This document shows, piece by piece, positions 1 to 8,906 of a stretch of DNA of 64,000 nucleotides (positions are counted from its first letter, which is position 1; every line of letters starts with the position of its first letter). Under the pieces are notes generated by a model. That model saw only the letters and a program-made list of their open reading frames with translations. It made no database searches and had not been told where the DNA came from. This stretch comes from Gemmatimonas sp. Its GTDB lineage: Bacteria > Gemmatimonadota > Gemmatimonadetes > Gemmatimonadales > Gemmatimonadaceae. Made by a program: the position numbers and the translations under genes. The stretch lies in the NCBI GenBank assembly GCA_011390935.1, contig JAABRL010000014.1, forward strand, positions 1 to 64,000, written 5' to 3'.

Positions 1-89
1 GATTTCTGCCCGTGTCGCTCGGGGGCACGATATTGCGCTTTGAGACTGCCGCGGTCGTTGCGCTCGGGGTTGTCCGCGCCGCGGGGTGA
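1..89 (+). CDS. rsmE: 16S rRNA m3U1498 methyltransferase, C-terminal end (partial)
   Basis: Only the last 28 codons are inside the window, read in frame 3 and ending at TGA 87-89. The tail reads PVSLGGTILRFETAAV, which resembles the conserved C-terminal signature of the RsmE family (LG-x-x-ILR-x-ETA), part of the SPOUT knot that binds S-adenosylmethionine. RsmE methylates U1498 of 16S rRNA. The piece is too short for the ORF track. The HIT gene follows 75 bp later. The call rests on this short signature alone. Confidence 0.6.
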   Translation, partial: FLPVSLGGTILRFETAAVVALGVVRAAG

Positions 90-164
90 CCGCGTGCGAT
101 CTGCTCGCCTCGGGGTGCTGAACCGCACCCGACTCGCTGTTTCCTGTGATTGTTGGGAGATCCC

Positions 165-509
165 ATGTCTGACGCTTCCTGCCTGTTCTGCCGCATCGTG
201 GCGGGTGAGATCCCTGCCACGCTCGTCGCCGAGACGCCGCACGCAGTGGCCTTTCGAGATATTGCGCCCAAAGCGCCGGTGCATATTCTGGTGATTCCAC
301 GTCGTCACGTGACTTCGCTGGCGGTCGCGACCGACGCGGGGGAGCTCGGGGAGATCCTGGCGCTGGCGGCTCGCGTGGCCGAGCAGGAGGGGGTGTCGGA
401 CACGGGGTACCGGGTGGTGACGAATGTGGGCGAGGATGGGGGACAGTCGGTGGGGCACCTCCATTTCCATGTGCTGGGCGGACGCGCGCTGGGGTGGCCG
501 CCCGGCTGA
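165..509 (+). CDS. HIT family (histidine triad) protein
   Basis: A 114-residue protein of the HIT superfamily (HINT branch), small nucleotide hydrolases or transferases acting on purine nucleoside phosphoramidates and related substrates. It has the N-terminal CLFCRIVAGEIPA motif, with cysteines placed as in zinc-binding HINT proteins, and the C-terminal triad GHLHFHVLGGR (H-x-H-x-H). Length is normal. The ATG at 165 is preferred over the TTG codons at 150 and 153 because GGGAGA sits 4-5 nt before it. It lies just after rsmE, a common bacterial neighbour. The physiological substrate cannot be inferred. Confidence 0.9.
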   Translation: MSDASCLFCRIVAGEIPATLVAETPHAVAFRDIAPKAPVHILVIPRRHVTSLAVATDAGELGEILALAARVAEQEGVSDTGYRVVTNVGEDGGQSVGHLHFHVLGGRALGWPPG

Positions 510-521
510 GTGATCTCAGCC
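504..521 (+). terminator. Stem-loop at the end of the HIT gene
   Basis: GGCTGAG-TGAT-CTCAGCC forms a perfect 7-bp stem that includes the HIT stop codon. No T-run follows, so it is at best a weak or Rho-assisted terminator. It sits just before the rpsU promoter. Confidence 0.35.
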
Positions 522-532
522 CCCTCGACCGC

Positions 533-561
533 TTGACCCACGCGGTGGCACGTGGTATGCT
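533..561 (+). promoter_or_regulatory. Sigma70-like promoter for rpsU operon
   Basis: TTGACC at 533-538, a 17-bp spacer and TATGCT at 556-561, with an extended -10 TG dinucleotide. It implies a leader of about 90 nt before the rpsU start. Confidence 0.65.
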
Positions 562-659
562 ACACGGCTGTCACCACATCATTTACGCGACGCGGCTCAG
601 GCCGTTCCGCACCTCTGCGACGTGACACGTCGCGCAACGGCCCCACGGGAGAGTTCGGT

Positions 660-845
660 TTGTCGGAGATCATCATCCACGAGGACGAGAACTTCGAACG
701 CGCCCTCAAGCGCTTCAAGAAGAAGGTCGAGAAGGCCGGTATCCTGTCCGACCTGCGCAAGCATCGGCATTACGAGAAGCCGAGCGAGCGCCGCAAGCGC
801 AAGCTGAACGCCGCGATTCGCAAGAACCGTCGCACGCGGGTCTGA
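660..845 (+). CDS. rpsU: 30S ribosomal protein S21
   Basis: A 61-residue, very basic protein reading (M)SEIIIHEDENFERALKRFKK, a full-length S21, the small-subunit protein that helps initiation near the anti-Shine-Dalgarno end of 16S rRNA. The ORF track extends 36 codons upstream, but the family begins here. The only in-frame start at this point is TTG 660, with GGGAGAG at 647-653, six nt upstream, so TTG initiation is well supported. It heads rpsU-yqeY-mutS2-dnaG. The rpsU/dnaG link is widespread in bacteria, though no rpoD follows dnaG here. Confidence 0.93.
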   Translation: MSEIIIHEDENFERALKRFKKKVEKAGILSDLRKHRHYEKPSERRKRKLNAAIRKNRRTRV

Positions 846-855
846 GGTCGGCCCC

Positions 856-1305
856 ATGGCCGATCTCGCGCCGCTGTTTGCGCGCATTCAGGACGACCTG
901 ACGGCCGCTCGGCGTGCGCAGGACAAAGATGCCCTGCTGCTGTACAGCAGCATTCTGGCGGATCTGCGCAATCGGGAACTCGACAGCAGCGGCCCGCTGT
1001 CCAACGATGACGTCGTCGACGTGGTGCGCAAAGGCATCAAGCGTCGGCGGGAATCGCAGCAGATGTTCGAGTCGGGCGGCCGCGCGGAGCTTGCGGCGCG
1101 TGAAGCCGCGGAAGCCGCGCGCCTCGAGACGTACCTCCCGCCGGCCGTCAGCGATGACGAGCTGCGCGCTGCGGTGCGTGCGGCCATCGCGGGTGGTGCC
1201 GCCAACATCGGAGCGGTCATGGGACGTGTCTTACCGCAGTTCAAGGGGCGCGCCGAGGGTGGCCAGATCAACGCGATCGCCAGAGAAGAGCTCGCGCCGA
1301 AGTAG
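856..1305 (+). CDS. yqeY: GatB/YqeY domain protein
   Basis: A 149-residue YqeY-family protein. The helical domain is related to the tail of the GatB subunit of the tRNA-dependent amidotransferase, but the catalytic part of GatB is absent. Family hallmarks are visible: the N-terminal DLTAARRAQDKDALLLYSSI region, the LETYLPPAVSDDEL segment and the C-terminal GAVMGRVLPQFKGRAEGG motif. It follows rpsU by 10 nt, the usual context. Exact role is unknown; a part in tRNA handling is inferred only from the GatB relationship. Confidence 0.9.
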   Translation: MADLAPLFARIQDDLTAARRAQDKDALLLYSSILADLRNRELDSSGPLSNDDVVDVVRKGIKRRRESQQMFESGGRAELAAREAAEAARLETYLPPAVSDDELRAAVRAAIAGGAANIGAVMGRVLPQFKGRAEGGQINAIAREELAPK

Positions 1306-1332
1306 CCTTCGGCCCACGCGGCACGAGGCCCC

Positions 1333-3753
1333 ATGAACGTCCACGCTCTCGGCATTCTCGAACTCACGCGCGTGCTCTCGCACGTGAGTCAGCGCGCACA
1401 CTCTGCGCCAGGCGCCGCGGCCGTACGGGCGCTGCTTCCGCTGGCCGATCGCGAAGCGCTCGAGATCGAGCATCGGCGTGTGAGCGCGATGCGCACGATC
1501 ATCGGCTCCGAGCCCACGTACATGCCCGAGCAGATCCCGGAGCTGGCCGCACCGCTCGCTCGCCTGCGTGTGGCCGGCTCCAGCTGGACGGCAGAGGAAC
1601 TGCTGCACGGCGCGACCTTCCTGCGCTCGTCGCGCCGCACACGCGAGGCGTTGCGTGATGTGCGTCGGCCCGCAATCGCGCGCGCCGTGCTCGCGACGTA
1701 CACGGACGCGTTGCTTGACGCAAAGAGCGAAGAAGAGCAGATCGGCCGCGCGATCAACGACGACGGCACGGTGCGTGACGACGCCAGCCCGGCCTTGCGC
1801 AAGATCCGCCAGGAGCTGCGTCGTGCTGAGGGTGAGCTCGTGCGATTGCTGGAGCGGGAGATGGGCCGCCTGGAGTCGCATCATCAGGTGAGCGACCTGT
1901 CGGTCACCATGCGTAATGGACGCTGGGTGATGCCTGTGCGCCGAGAGGCCCGCGTGGTCGTTGGCGGGATCGTGCACGATACCTCCGGCACAGGCGCCAC
2001 GATCTTCGTGGAACCACCGGCGGCGGTGGAGTTCGGCAACCGCTTGCGTGAGCTCGAGATCGACGAACAGCGCGAAGTGGAGCGCATTCTGCGAGCGCTC
2101 ACGGCAGTGCTGCATCCGCTGTATGCGCCCATGCGCGAGGCCTACGTCGCGCTCGTGGCGCTCGATGCGTTGCTCGCGAGAGCCCGCTATGCGAACGATG
2201 TGCATGCGGGCGAGGTCGAGTTGGTCGATCCGTCCGTCGGCTGCGAGTTCGTGCACGCGCGGCATCCGCTGCTGCTCGCGCAGGGAGTGTCGGTGGTGCC
2301 GTTCACTCTGCGGCTGGACGCCGGGGAGCGCACGCTGCTCGTATCCGGGCCCAATACGGGTGGCAAGACGGTGTTGCTCAAGGCCATCGGCCTGCTGGCG
2401 ATGATGGCGCAGTGCGGCGTGCCGGTCCCTGTGGCCGGCGGCAGCCGGCTCCCGGTGTTCGACGATGTATTCGCCGACGTGGGTGACGAGCAGAGCATCG
2501 AAGCCAGTCTGTCCACGTTCAGTGCGCACCTCAAGAATCAGGGGGAGATCCTCGCGTCGGCAACGTCGCGATCCCTGGTGCTTATGGACGAAGTCGGTTC
2601 AGGTACCGATCCGGCCGAAGGCGCGGCACTGGGCGGGGCAATTCTCGAAACGCTCACACGCCGCGGCGTGATGACGGTGGCCACCACGCATCTGGGGCAG
2701 CTCAAGCTGCTGGCCACCGAAGTACCGGGCGTCGTGAACGCGTCGCTGCAGTTCGATGCGGTGGCGCTCGCGCCCACGTACCGGCTCATCAAGGGTGTGC
2801 CCGGACGCTCGTATGGTCTGTCGATTGCTCGGCGCCTGCAGCTGCCGGAATCGGTGCTCGAGGTCGCGGAATCGCGATTGCCCTCGGGTGAGCGTGATCT
2901 TGCGATCCTGCTCGCCGATGTGGAAGCGCGCGAAGAAGCACTCACCACACGCGAGGCCGAGGCCGAACGCGAGAACCAGCGCGCGCGCAGTCGCATGGCC
3001 GCGGTGGCTGATCGTGAGAAGAAGGCCAAGGAGCGCGAGCGCGAACTTGAGCGCGCGTCACGTCAGGAGGCGCGCAAGTACCTGCTCGAAGCGCGGGCCG
3101 AGGTGGAGCGGGCGATTGCCGCGGTGCGCACCGCCGCGACGAACGCCTCCGTGTCAGCCGACGCGATCGAAGCGGCGGCGCGTGAAGCGCGTCGCCAGGT
3201 GGAGGACGCGGCGCTCGAGCAGAAGACGGCCGTCGCCGCCATGGATGAGCGCGCTGCGCGTCCGCCGCGGGAGTCGCGCTCGAACGCGGCACCCACGCCC
3301 GCGCGCCGCGCGTTTGCCGCCGGTGATGCCGTGCTCGTGGGAACGCTCGGCGACAAGGCCGGATCGGTGGTCGAGGTGCGTGGTGCGCAGGCGCGCGTGC
3401 TGGTGGGTTCGTTGTCACTCACGGTACCGGTCTCCGCGCTCACGCACACCAAGGCCCCGCCGCCACCACAGGTGCGCGTGCCCATCCTCGGCGATATCCC
3501 CGAGGTGGAGCCGCTGCGCGAGGTCGATCTGCGCGGACTGCGTGTGGAAGAGCTCGAGCTCGCACTCGTGCAGGCGCTCGATGCGGCGGTGCGCAACGAT
3601 CTGCGGGAGCTGCGCATCATTCACGGCAAGGGTACCGGTGCACTGCGGGAGCGCGTTGGCGAGATGTTGCGCGGCGATCGCCGCGTCGCGTCGCATCGGT
3701 GGGGCGCCTGGAACGAAGGGGGCGCGGGTGTCACGGTTGCCGAGCTGCGGTAG
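1333..3753 (+). CDS. mutS2: Endonuclease MutS2 / ribosome-rescue ATPase
   Basis: An 806-residue MutS2. It lacks the mismatch-recognition domain of MutS and has the MutS core and clamp, an ABC-type ATPase and a C-terminal Smr domain. Walker A (SGPNTGGKTVLLKA) is near residues 336-350, Walker B (LVLMDEVGSGTDPAEGA) near 415-432, then a long coiled coil at about 520-660. The Smr domain shows VDLRGLRVEEL (about 731) and the IIHGKGTGALRERV loop (about 762). MutS2 proteins have been linked to suppression of recombination and to splitting collided ribosomes; the sequence does not decide between these. The ATG lies 27 nt after yqeY. Confidence 0.95.
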   Translation: MNVHALGILELTRVLSHVSQRAHSAPGAAAVRALLPLADREALEIEHRRVSAMRTIIGSEPTYMPEQIPELAAPLARLRVAGSSWTAEELLHGATFLRSSRRTREALRDVRRPAIARAVLATYTDALLDAKSEEEQIGRAINDDGTVRDDASPALRKIRQELRRAEGELVRLLEREMGRLESHHQVSDLSVTMRNGRWVMPVRREARVVVGGIVHDTSGTGATIFVEPPAAVEFGNRLRELEIDEQREVERILRALTAVLHPLYAPMREAYVALVALDALLARARYANDVHAGEVELVDPSVGCEFVHARHPLLLAQGVSVVPFTLRLDAGERTLLVSGPNTGGKTVLLKAIGLLAMMAQCGVPVPVAGGSRLPVFDDVFADVGDEQSIEASLSTFSAHLKNQGEILASATSRSLVLMDEVGSGTDPAEGAALGGAILETLTRRGVMTVATTHLGQLKLLATEVPGVVNASLQFDAVALAPTYRLIKGVPGRSYGLSIARRLQLPESVLEVAESRLPSGERDLAILLADVEAREEALTTREAEAERENQRARSRMAAVADREKKAKERERELERASRQEARKYLLEARAEVERAIAAVRTAATNASVSADAIEAAAREARRQVEDAALEQKTAVAAMDERAARPPRESRSNAAPTPARRAFAAGDAVLVGTLGDKAGSVVEVRGAQARVLVGSLSLTVPVSALTHTKAPPPPQVRVPILGDIPEVEPLREVDLRGLRVEELELALVQALDAAVRNDLRELRIIHGKGTGALRERVGEMLRGDRRVASHRWGAWNEGGAGVTVAELR

Positions 3754-3762
3754 CAGCGGCTC

Positions 3763-5673
3763 ATGATCCCCGACGACGTCGTCGAGCGGGTGCGCGCCGC
3801 GGCCGACATCGCGCAGGTCATCGGCGAATACGTGCCGCTCAAACGCGTGGGCACCGACCATCGTGGTGCCTGTCCCTTTCACGGCGGCAAGAATCCCAAC
3901 TTCTCTGTCTCGTCCAAGCGCGGACAGTATCACTGCTTCGTCTGTCACGAGAGTGGCGACGTGATTTCGTTTCTGCGCAAGCGGTTGTCGCTCGACTTCA
4001 CGAGCGCCGTCAAGCTGCTCGGCGACAAGGTCGGTATCGAAGTCATCGATGCGCCCACGCGCGCGCATGCGCCCGATCCCAACGAATCGAACTGGGAAGT
4101 GCTCGCGCATGCGTCCGCGTTCTTTCAGGCGCAGCTGCGTGAGCCGGACATCGGCCGCGACGCGCGCACGTATCTCGAAGGGCGCGCACTCGATGACGAA
4201 GCGTGGTCGCGCTTCGGCATCGGCTTTGCGCCGCGCGATGGACAGCTGCTGATCAAGCATCTCGCCACGCTCGGCTTCGATCAGGAGCGCGCGCGAGAGG
4301 CCGGACTGCTCGTGGTACGTGAGGAAGATGGCAGCGTGCGTCCACGCTTTCGTGGCCGTGTGATGTTTCCGATTGTGGACGAACTCGGGCGCCACGTGGC
4401 CTTCGGCGGACGGGCGTTGGGCGATGATACGCCGAAGTATCTCAACTCCCCTGAGAGTGCCGTCTTTCACAAGCGCAAGGTGTTGTACGGGTTGCATACG
4501 GCACGTCAGGCGGCGCGACGCGCGAGTCGCCTGCTGGTCGTGGAGGGGTATCTCGACGCGATTCGCGTGGCGCTCGGCGGCATGGAAGAGGTGGTGGCGC
4601 CACTCGGGACGGCGCTCACCGAGGAACAGGCCGCGCTGCTGGTACGCTACGCCGGCGAGGTGTTTCTGCTGTACGACAGCGATGAGGCCGGACTCAAAGC
4701 CACCTTTCGATCGGGACTCGAGCTGCTGCGTCATGGCGCCGCCGTGCGTGTGGTCTCACTGCCGCGCGGCGAAGATCCCGACACGTTCGTTCGTCACAAC
4801 GGCGCCGCTGCGCTCGAAGCGGCACTGCATGAGGCCGTTGATCTCTTCGATCTGCAGGTGGAGCTGCTGGCGCGAAAGGGATGGTTCGCCGACCTGCATC
4901 ACCGGCGTCGCGCGGTCGACAAGCTGCTCCCCACGGTGCGCGCAACCAAGGACCCGATTACGCGCGACCTGTACATCGCGCGCCTCGCCGAAGCGGCCTC
5001 ATTGGACAAGGCGCTGGTGCTGCGTGAGGCGGACGAGCCCACGCCGCCGTTGGGCCGCGGTCGTGCGATCGCGATCCGTGAGTCGAATCGCAGCGAGCCG
5101 CGTCCGCCCGATGAAGGGCCGCCCCCTGAGGATGACGCACCGGCCGCGCCCGCACGCCGCGAGTGGGTGCCCAAGGGTCAGTGGAAGGGCAAGAGCCGCG
5201 GGCAGGGACCGGAATGGCTGGCCACGCCGGCGCCACCGCGAGCCGCCTCCAACGAGGAACCGATCGAGCGAGAGCTGCTGCGGGTCATGTTGCGCGATCG
5301 GGTCTGGGTGGAGCGTGTGGCCGAGCGGCATGGGCCACAGGCGTTTCGGCACGCGGAGTATGGCGCCCTCTTCGAGGCCCTGCTGGCGCACGGGCCGGAG
5401 GTCGAGCTGGGTGAGGTGCTGCGCGACGTGGAGACGCCACTGGCCGAGTTGGCGGAGCGCCTGCTGGGGATGGCCGAGGCACCGGCCGACGTGGCCTGGA
5501 GCCTCATGAAGCTGGATCGGCGTGAACTCGAAGCGCGCATGGCAGCGCTGCAGCGCCAGATCGCCGAAACCGAGGGGGAGGAGCAGCGGGCCTTGATGAT
5601 CGAGAAGGATCGTTTGGCAAGAGAACGCCAGTCCCTCTTGCACCCCGGGGGCAAAGGACGTAATCCCAAGTAG
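3763..5673 (+). CDS. dnaG: DNA primase
   Basis: A 636-residue DnaG that makes RNA primers for lagging-strand synthesis. The N-terminal CHC2 zinc finger is clear (CPFHGG at about residue 37 and CFVC at about 58), followed by the RNA polymerase core and the TOPRIM fold with LLVVEGYLDAIRV (about 257) and the acidic motif LLYDSDEAGLK. A Pro/Arg-rich linker (about 425-490) leads to a helical C-terminal helicase-interaction domain. It starts 9 nt after mutS2. In many genomes rpoD follows dnaG; here a zinc-ribbon gene does. Confidence 0.96.
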   Translation: MIPDDVVERVRAAADIAQVIGEYVPLKRVGTDHRGACPFHGGKNPNFSVSSKRGQYHCFVCHESGDVISFLRKRLSLDFTSAVKLLGDKVGIEVIDAPTRAHAPDPNESNWEVLAHASAFFQAQLREPDIGRDARTYLEGRALDDEAWSRFGIGFAPRDGQLLIKHLATLGFDQERAREAGLLVVREEDGSVRPRFRGRVMFPIVDELGRHVAFGGRALGDDTPKYLNSPESAVFHKRKVLYGLHTARQAARRASRLLVVEGYLDAIRVALGGMEEVVAPLGTALTEEQAALLVRYAGEVFLLYDSDEAGLKATFRSGLELLRHGAAVRVVSLPRGEDPDTFVRHNGAAALEAALHEAVDLFDLQVELLARKGWFADLHHRRRAVDKLLPTVRATKDPITRDLYIARLAEAASLDKALVLREADEPTPPLGRGRAIAIRESNRSEPRPPDEGPPPEDDAPAAPARREWVPKGQWKGKSRGQGPEWLATPAPPRAASNEEPIERELLRVMLRDRVWVERVAERHGPQAFRHAEYGALFEALLAHGPEVELGEVLRDVETPLAELAERLLGMAEAPADVAWSLMKLDRRELEARMAALQRQIAETEGEEQRALMIEKDRLARERQSLLHPGGKGRNPK

Positions 5674-5791
5674 CGTGTGCGATCGGTTGTCCTCTGAACA
5701 GGTCGCCGCGTTGTGCGCTAGTTTATCGAAAGAGCCGCGATCGGGTGTCGCGTCGTGGTCAGATCGTTTCCGTCTAGATCGGAGGGGTGGC

Positions 5792-6541
5792 GTGCAGCCA
5801 GAACTCGTGGCGTTGTTGGCAGTACAGGAAGATGATGACGCGATTCGCGCCGTCGAAGCGGAGCTGGCGGCGTTCGCGCCGCGCATGGCGTCGCTCGATC
5901 GGGCGCGTCAGCGAGCGCATGACGAGGTCGAACGCACGCGCAGCGCCATTGAGCGGGAGACGGAGCGGTACCGGTTGCTCGAAGCGCGCATCACCGAGCA
6001 TCGTGAAAAGCATGAGCGCAACGTGGCGACGCTCGATCAGGCGCGGAAGCTGCGCGAAGCGACGGCCGCGATGGCGCAGGTGGAAATGGCGCGTCGTGTG
6101 CTCGCCGAAGAAGAAAGCGAACTGGCCGGCATGGCGCGACGCCTTGGAGAAATGCAGTCCGCACTCGAGGCGCATCGCGCGGCGGCCGCCGCGCTCGAGT
6201 CGGAGCAGGCCGATGCGCGCGCGTCGGTGCAGGCCGACATCGACCGGCTCGAAGCCACACTGGCCGACGCGCGCCGCGTGCGCGGCGGCAAGGCAGCCGG
6301 CGTGAATCCCAACCTGCTCTCGCGCTACGACCGGATCGCCACGCGTCGCAAGAGCCAAGCGCTCTATGCCATTCGTGGACTCACCTGCGGGGCGTGCGAC
6401 ACCTCGATTCCGCTGCAGCGTCGCAATGCACTCATGGTGGCCGGTCAGATCGACGTCTGCGAAGCATGCGGGGTGCTGCTGTACGCGGCGCCGGATCCGG
6501 CGCCGGTGTCCGGCGACGACACCAGCGGGAACGCGGCCTGA
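5792..6541 (+). CDS. Zinc-ribbon coiled-coil protein (C4-type)
   Basis: About 249 residues. Residues 1-170 form a long charged coiled coil; the C-terminus has a four-cysteine zinc ribbon, CGACDTSIP...CEACGVLLYAA. This matches the family of bacterial zinc-ribbon proteins (zf-RING_7 type) with unknown precise role, probably nucleic-acid or protein binding. The ORF track starts at 5675, but GTG 5792 is preceded by GGAGGGG four nt upstream and the extra N-terminus looks non-coding. It follows dnaG by 118 bp with no clear promoter seen. Confidence 0.78.
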   Translation: MQPELVALLAVQEDDDAIRAVEAELAAFAPRMASLDRARQRAHDEVERTRSAIERETERYRLLEARITEHREKHERNVATLDQARKLREATAAMAQVEMARRVLAEEESELAGMARRLGEMQSALEAHRAAAAALESEQADARASVQADIDRLEATLADARRVRGGKAAGVNPNLLSRYDRIATRRKSQALYAIRGLTCGACDTSIPLQRRNALMVAGQIDVCEACGVLLYAAPDPAPVSGDDTSGNAA

Positions 6542-6616
6542 CACACCGGCTGATGTGCACGCGTCGAAAAGATGATGTGTGCATGCAGACGGTGAGGCGT
6601 TGTCATTTCATGCTGC

Positions 6617-6622
6617 TACACT
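6617..6622 (+). promoter_or_regulatory. Extended -10 element for recJ (leaderless candidate)
   Basis: TGC-TACACT: an extended -10 with TG at 6614-6615 and the hexamer at 6617-6622, exactly 7 nt before GTG 6630. No good -35 and no Shine-Dalgarno were seen, which fits transcription starting at or next to the start codon. Confidence 0.35.
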
Positions 6623-6629
6623 GACGCTC

Positions 6630-8384
6630 GTGTCCGACGCTCACCGTTCGCGTGCTCGCCCCGCCACCCGCTGGACCGCGATGCCGTCGCCCGACGCGGA
6701 CACGGTGCAGCGGTTGCGCGACGCGTTGCATCTGCCGCCGGTGGTCTGCGAGCTGCTCGCCGCACGCGGCTATGGCGCACCCGACGACGCACGCCGTTTC
6801 CTGCGTCCTCGACTCGAGCAGCTCGCTCCCCCATCCACGTTGCGCGATTGCGACCGCGCCGTCGACCGCATCGCGCATGCGATTCGCGCGCGCGAGACGA
6901 TCTTCGTGCATGGCGACTACGACGTGGACGGCATGGCCTCCACGGCGCTGCTCACGCGCGTGCTGCGCTCACTCGGTGGCGTGGTGGTGCCGTGGGTGCC
7001 GCATCGCCTGACTGACGGCTACGACCTGAGTCAGGCGGGGGTGACGGCGGCCAAGGCGGCCGGCGCGCGCCTCGTGGTTACCTGCGACTGCGGTACGTCG
7101 GCGCATCAGCCCGTCACCGATCTCATGGCTGCCGGCATCGACGTCATCATTACCGATCACCATCTGCCCGGCAGCCACGGCCTGCCGCCCGCCTACGCCG
7201 TGGTGAATCCACGTCGGCCGGGCTGTCCCTCGCCGGACAAGGACCTCGCGGCGGTCGGGGTGGCCTACAAGCTCATGCTCGCGTTGTGCGACTCCATGGG
7301 CGTGTCACCACGCGTTGCGCACGAGCAGCTCGATCTCGTGGCGTTGGCCACCATCGCCGACGTGGCCCCGCTGCGCGGCGAGAATCGCGTGCTGGTGCGC
7401 TACGGCCTCAAGCTCATGGCGGAGACGGCGCATCCCGGGCTACGCGCCCTCGTGCGTGCGGCCGCCCTCGACGGCAAGGCGCTGACGGCAGGACGCGTCG
7501 GCTTCGTGCTGGCGCCTCGGCTCAACGCGGCTGGTCGCATTGGCGACGCCAAGCTGGGTCTCGCGCTGCTGCTGGCCACGAGTGAGGCCGAAGCGAACCC
7601 CATCGCGCGCGACCTCGAGGAACTCAATCGAGCCCGTCAGGCACTCGACCAGGCGGTGCTCAGCGATGCCCTGCGACAGGTCGAAGCACATGATCTCGAT
7701 CACACCTTCGGGTTCGTCCTGCACAATCACGGGTGGCACGCCGGCGTGATCGGCATTGTGGCCTCACGCGTGGTGGAGCAGACCACGCGTCCCACCGTGC
7801 TGGTCGCCGTTGAACGCGAGGTGGGGAAGGGCAGCGGTCGCTCGATTCCGGGCTTCGATCTGCACGCCGCACTCGGAGCGTGCGCCGACTGTTTCGAGCG
7901 CTTCGGAGGACATCGCGCGGCCGCGGGGCTCACGATGCCGGCGTCACGACTTCCCGACTTTCGCGAGCGTTTCAACGCCCACGCGGGGCAGATGCTCACG
8001 GCCGATGATCTCGTGCCGTCGCTGCGTATCGATCTGCAGGTGTCCGCCAGCGAGATCGGTGACGAACTCGAAGGACTGCTGCGCCACTTCGAGCCGTTCG
8101 GCGTCGGGAATCCCGCCCCCACGCTCGTGCTCGACAACGCGCGGCTGGCGGTCCCCCCTCGCAAGGTCGGACGCGATGGTCTGCGGCTCAGCATCGACCT
8201 GCCCACGGGCGCGGTGGACGGCATTGCCTGGGGGCCGATCGGCGACGGCAGTCGCCTCGACGTGGCGCATCCGGTCGATCTGGCGTTTCGACTTGAACGT
8301 GACGATTACCGCGGCACGTCCCGTTTGCAGCTGCGGGTGCACGACGTGCGCCCGGCGGCGGCATCGGCACTCGTGACGCCCTGA
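6630..8384 (+). CDS. recJ: Single-stranded-DNA-specific exonuclease RecJ
   Basis: About 584 residues. RecJ degrades single-stranded DNA 5'->3' in recombination and mismatch repair. DHH-family motifs are present: FVHGDYDVDGMAS, VTCDCGTS, IITDHHLPGS and, in the DHHA1 part, FGGHRAAAGLTM. A C-terminal OB-like domain follows. The track starts at GTG 6579; GTG 6630 is preferred because a TACACT hexamer lies exactly 7 nt before it and the conserved N-terminal RW follows soon after. ATG 6681 is another possible start. Confidence 0.93.
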   Translation: MSDAHRSRARPATRWTAMPSPDADTVQRLRDALHLPPVVCELLAARGYGAPDDARRFLRPRLEQLAPPSTLRDCDRAVDRIAHAIRARETIFVHGDYDVDGMASTALLTRVLRSLGGVVVPWVPHRLTDGYDLSQAGVTAAKAAGARLVVTCDCGTSAHQPVTDLMAAGIDVIITDHHLPGSHGLPPAYAVVNPRRPGCPSPDKDLAAVGVAYKLMLALCDSMGVSPRVAHEQLDLVALATIADVAPLRGENRVLVRYGLKLMAETAHPGLRALVRAAALDGKALTAGRVGFVLAPRLNAAGRIGDAKLGLALLLATSEAEANPIARDLEELNRARQALDQAVLSDALRQVEAHDLDHTFGFVLHNHGWHAGVIGIVASRVVEQTTRPTVLVAVEREVGKGSGRSIPGFDLHAALGACADCFERFGGHRAAAGLTMPASRLPDFRERFNAHAGQMLTADDLVPSLRIDLQVSASEIGDELEGLLRHFEPFGVGNPAPTLVLDNARLAVPPRKVGRDGLRLSIDLPTGAVDGIAWGPIGDGSRLDVAHPVDLAFRLERDDYRGTSRLQLRVHDVRPAAASALVTP

Positions 8385-8393
8385 CGCGTTCGC

Positions 8394-8906
8394 ATGCGCA
8401 TCATTGCCGGCGAGTGGCGAGGACGACGCATCGAGGCGCCGAAGGGTTCGCTGGTACGCCCCACGGCCGATCGGGTGCGCGAGGCGTGGATGAGCATCGT
8501 GCGCGATGATCTGCCGGAGGCGCTCGTGCTCGACCTGTGCGCGGGCTCGGGGGCACTTGGTCTGGAGGCCCTCTCGCGCGGCGCGGCCCGGTGCGATTTC
8601 GTGGAGCGCGCCGCCCCGTCGCTGCGCGTGCTCACCCAGAACATCGAGGCGCTGGGCGCCGGCGATCGCGCCCGGGTGATCCGGGCCGACGCGGTGCGCC
8701 ACGTGGCGGCGCTCGCGGCCGGGGCGTACGATGTGGCGTTCGCCGATCCTCCGTACGCCGATGCCACGGCCGCCGAGCTTGCCGAACAGTGGTTGCAGGT
8801 GCCTTTTGCTCATCTGCTCGCGATCGAGCATCCGGCCAGCGTGACGTTACCGGGGAGCGGCGATACGCGCCGCTACGGGGATGTCGCCCTCACTTTCTTC
8901 CGATGA
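8394..8906 (+). CDS. rsmD: 16S rRNA m2G966 methyltransferase
   Basis: A 170-residue RsmD that transfers a methyl group from S-adenosylmethionine to G966 of 16S rRNA. It begins MRIIAGEWRGRRIEAP, with the conserved RPTADRVREAWMSI segment, the SAM-binding LDLCAGSGALGLEALSRGA motif near residue 44 and the catalytic DPPY tetrad near residue 120. Length is typical. The stop overlaps the start of coaD as ATGA, so the pair is translationally coupled; rsmD-coaD is a very common gene pair. Confidence 0.95.
   Translation: MRIIAGEWRGRRIEAPKGSLVRPTADRVREAWMSIVRDDLPEALVLDLCAGSGALGLEALSRGAARCDFVERAAPSLRVLTQNIEALGAGDRARVIRADAVRHVAALAAGAYDVAFADPPYADATAAELAEQWLQVPFAHLLAIEHPASVTLPGSGDTRRYGDVALTFFR

Noticed and set aside
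5674-5791. rpoD expected after dnaG
   Set aside because: The following gene encodes a zinc-ribbon coiled-coil protein with no sigma70 regions.
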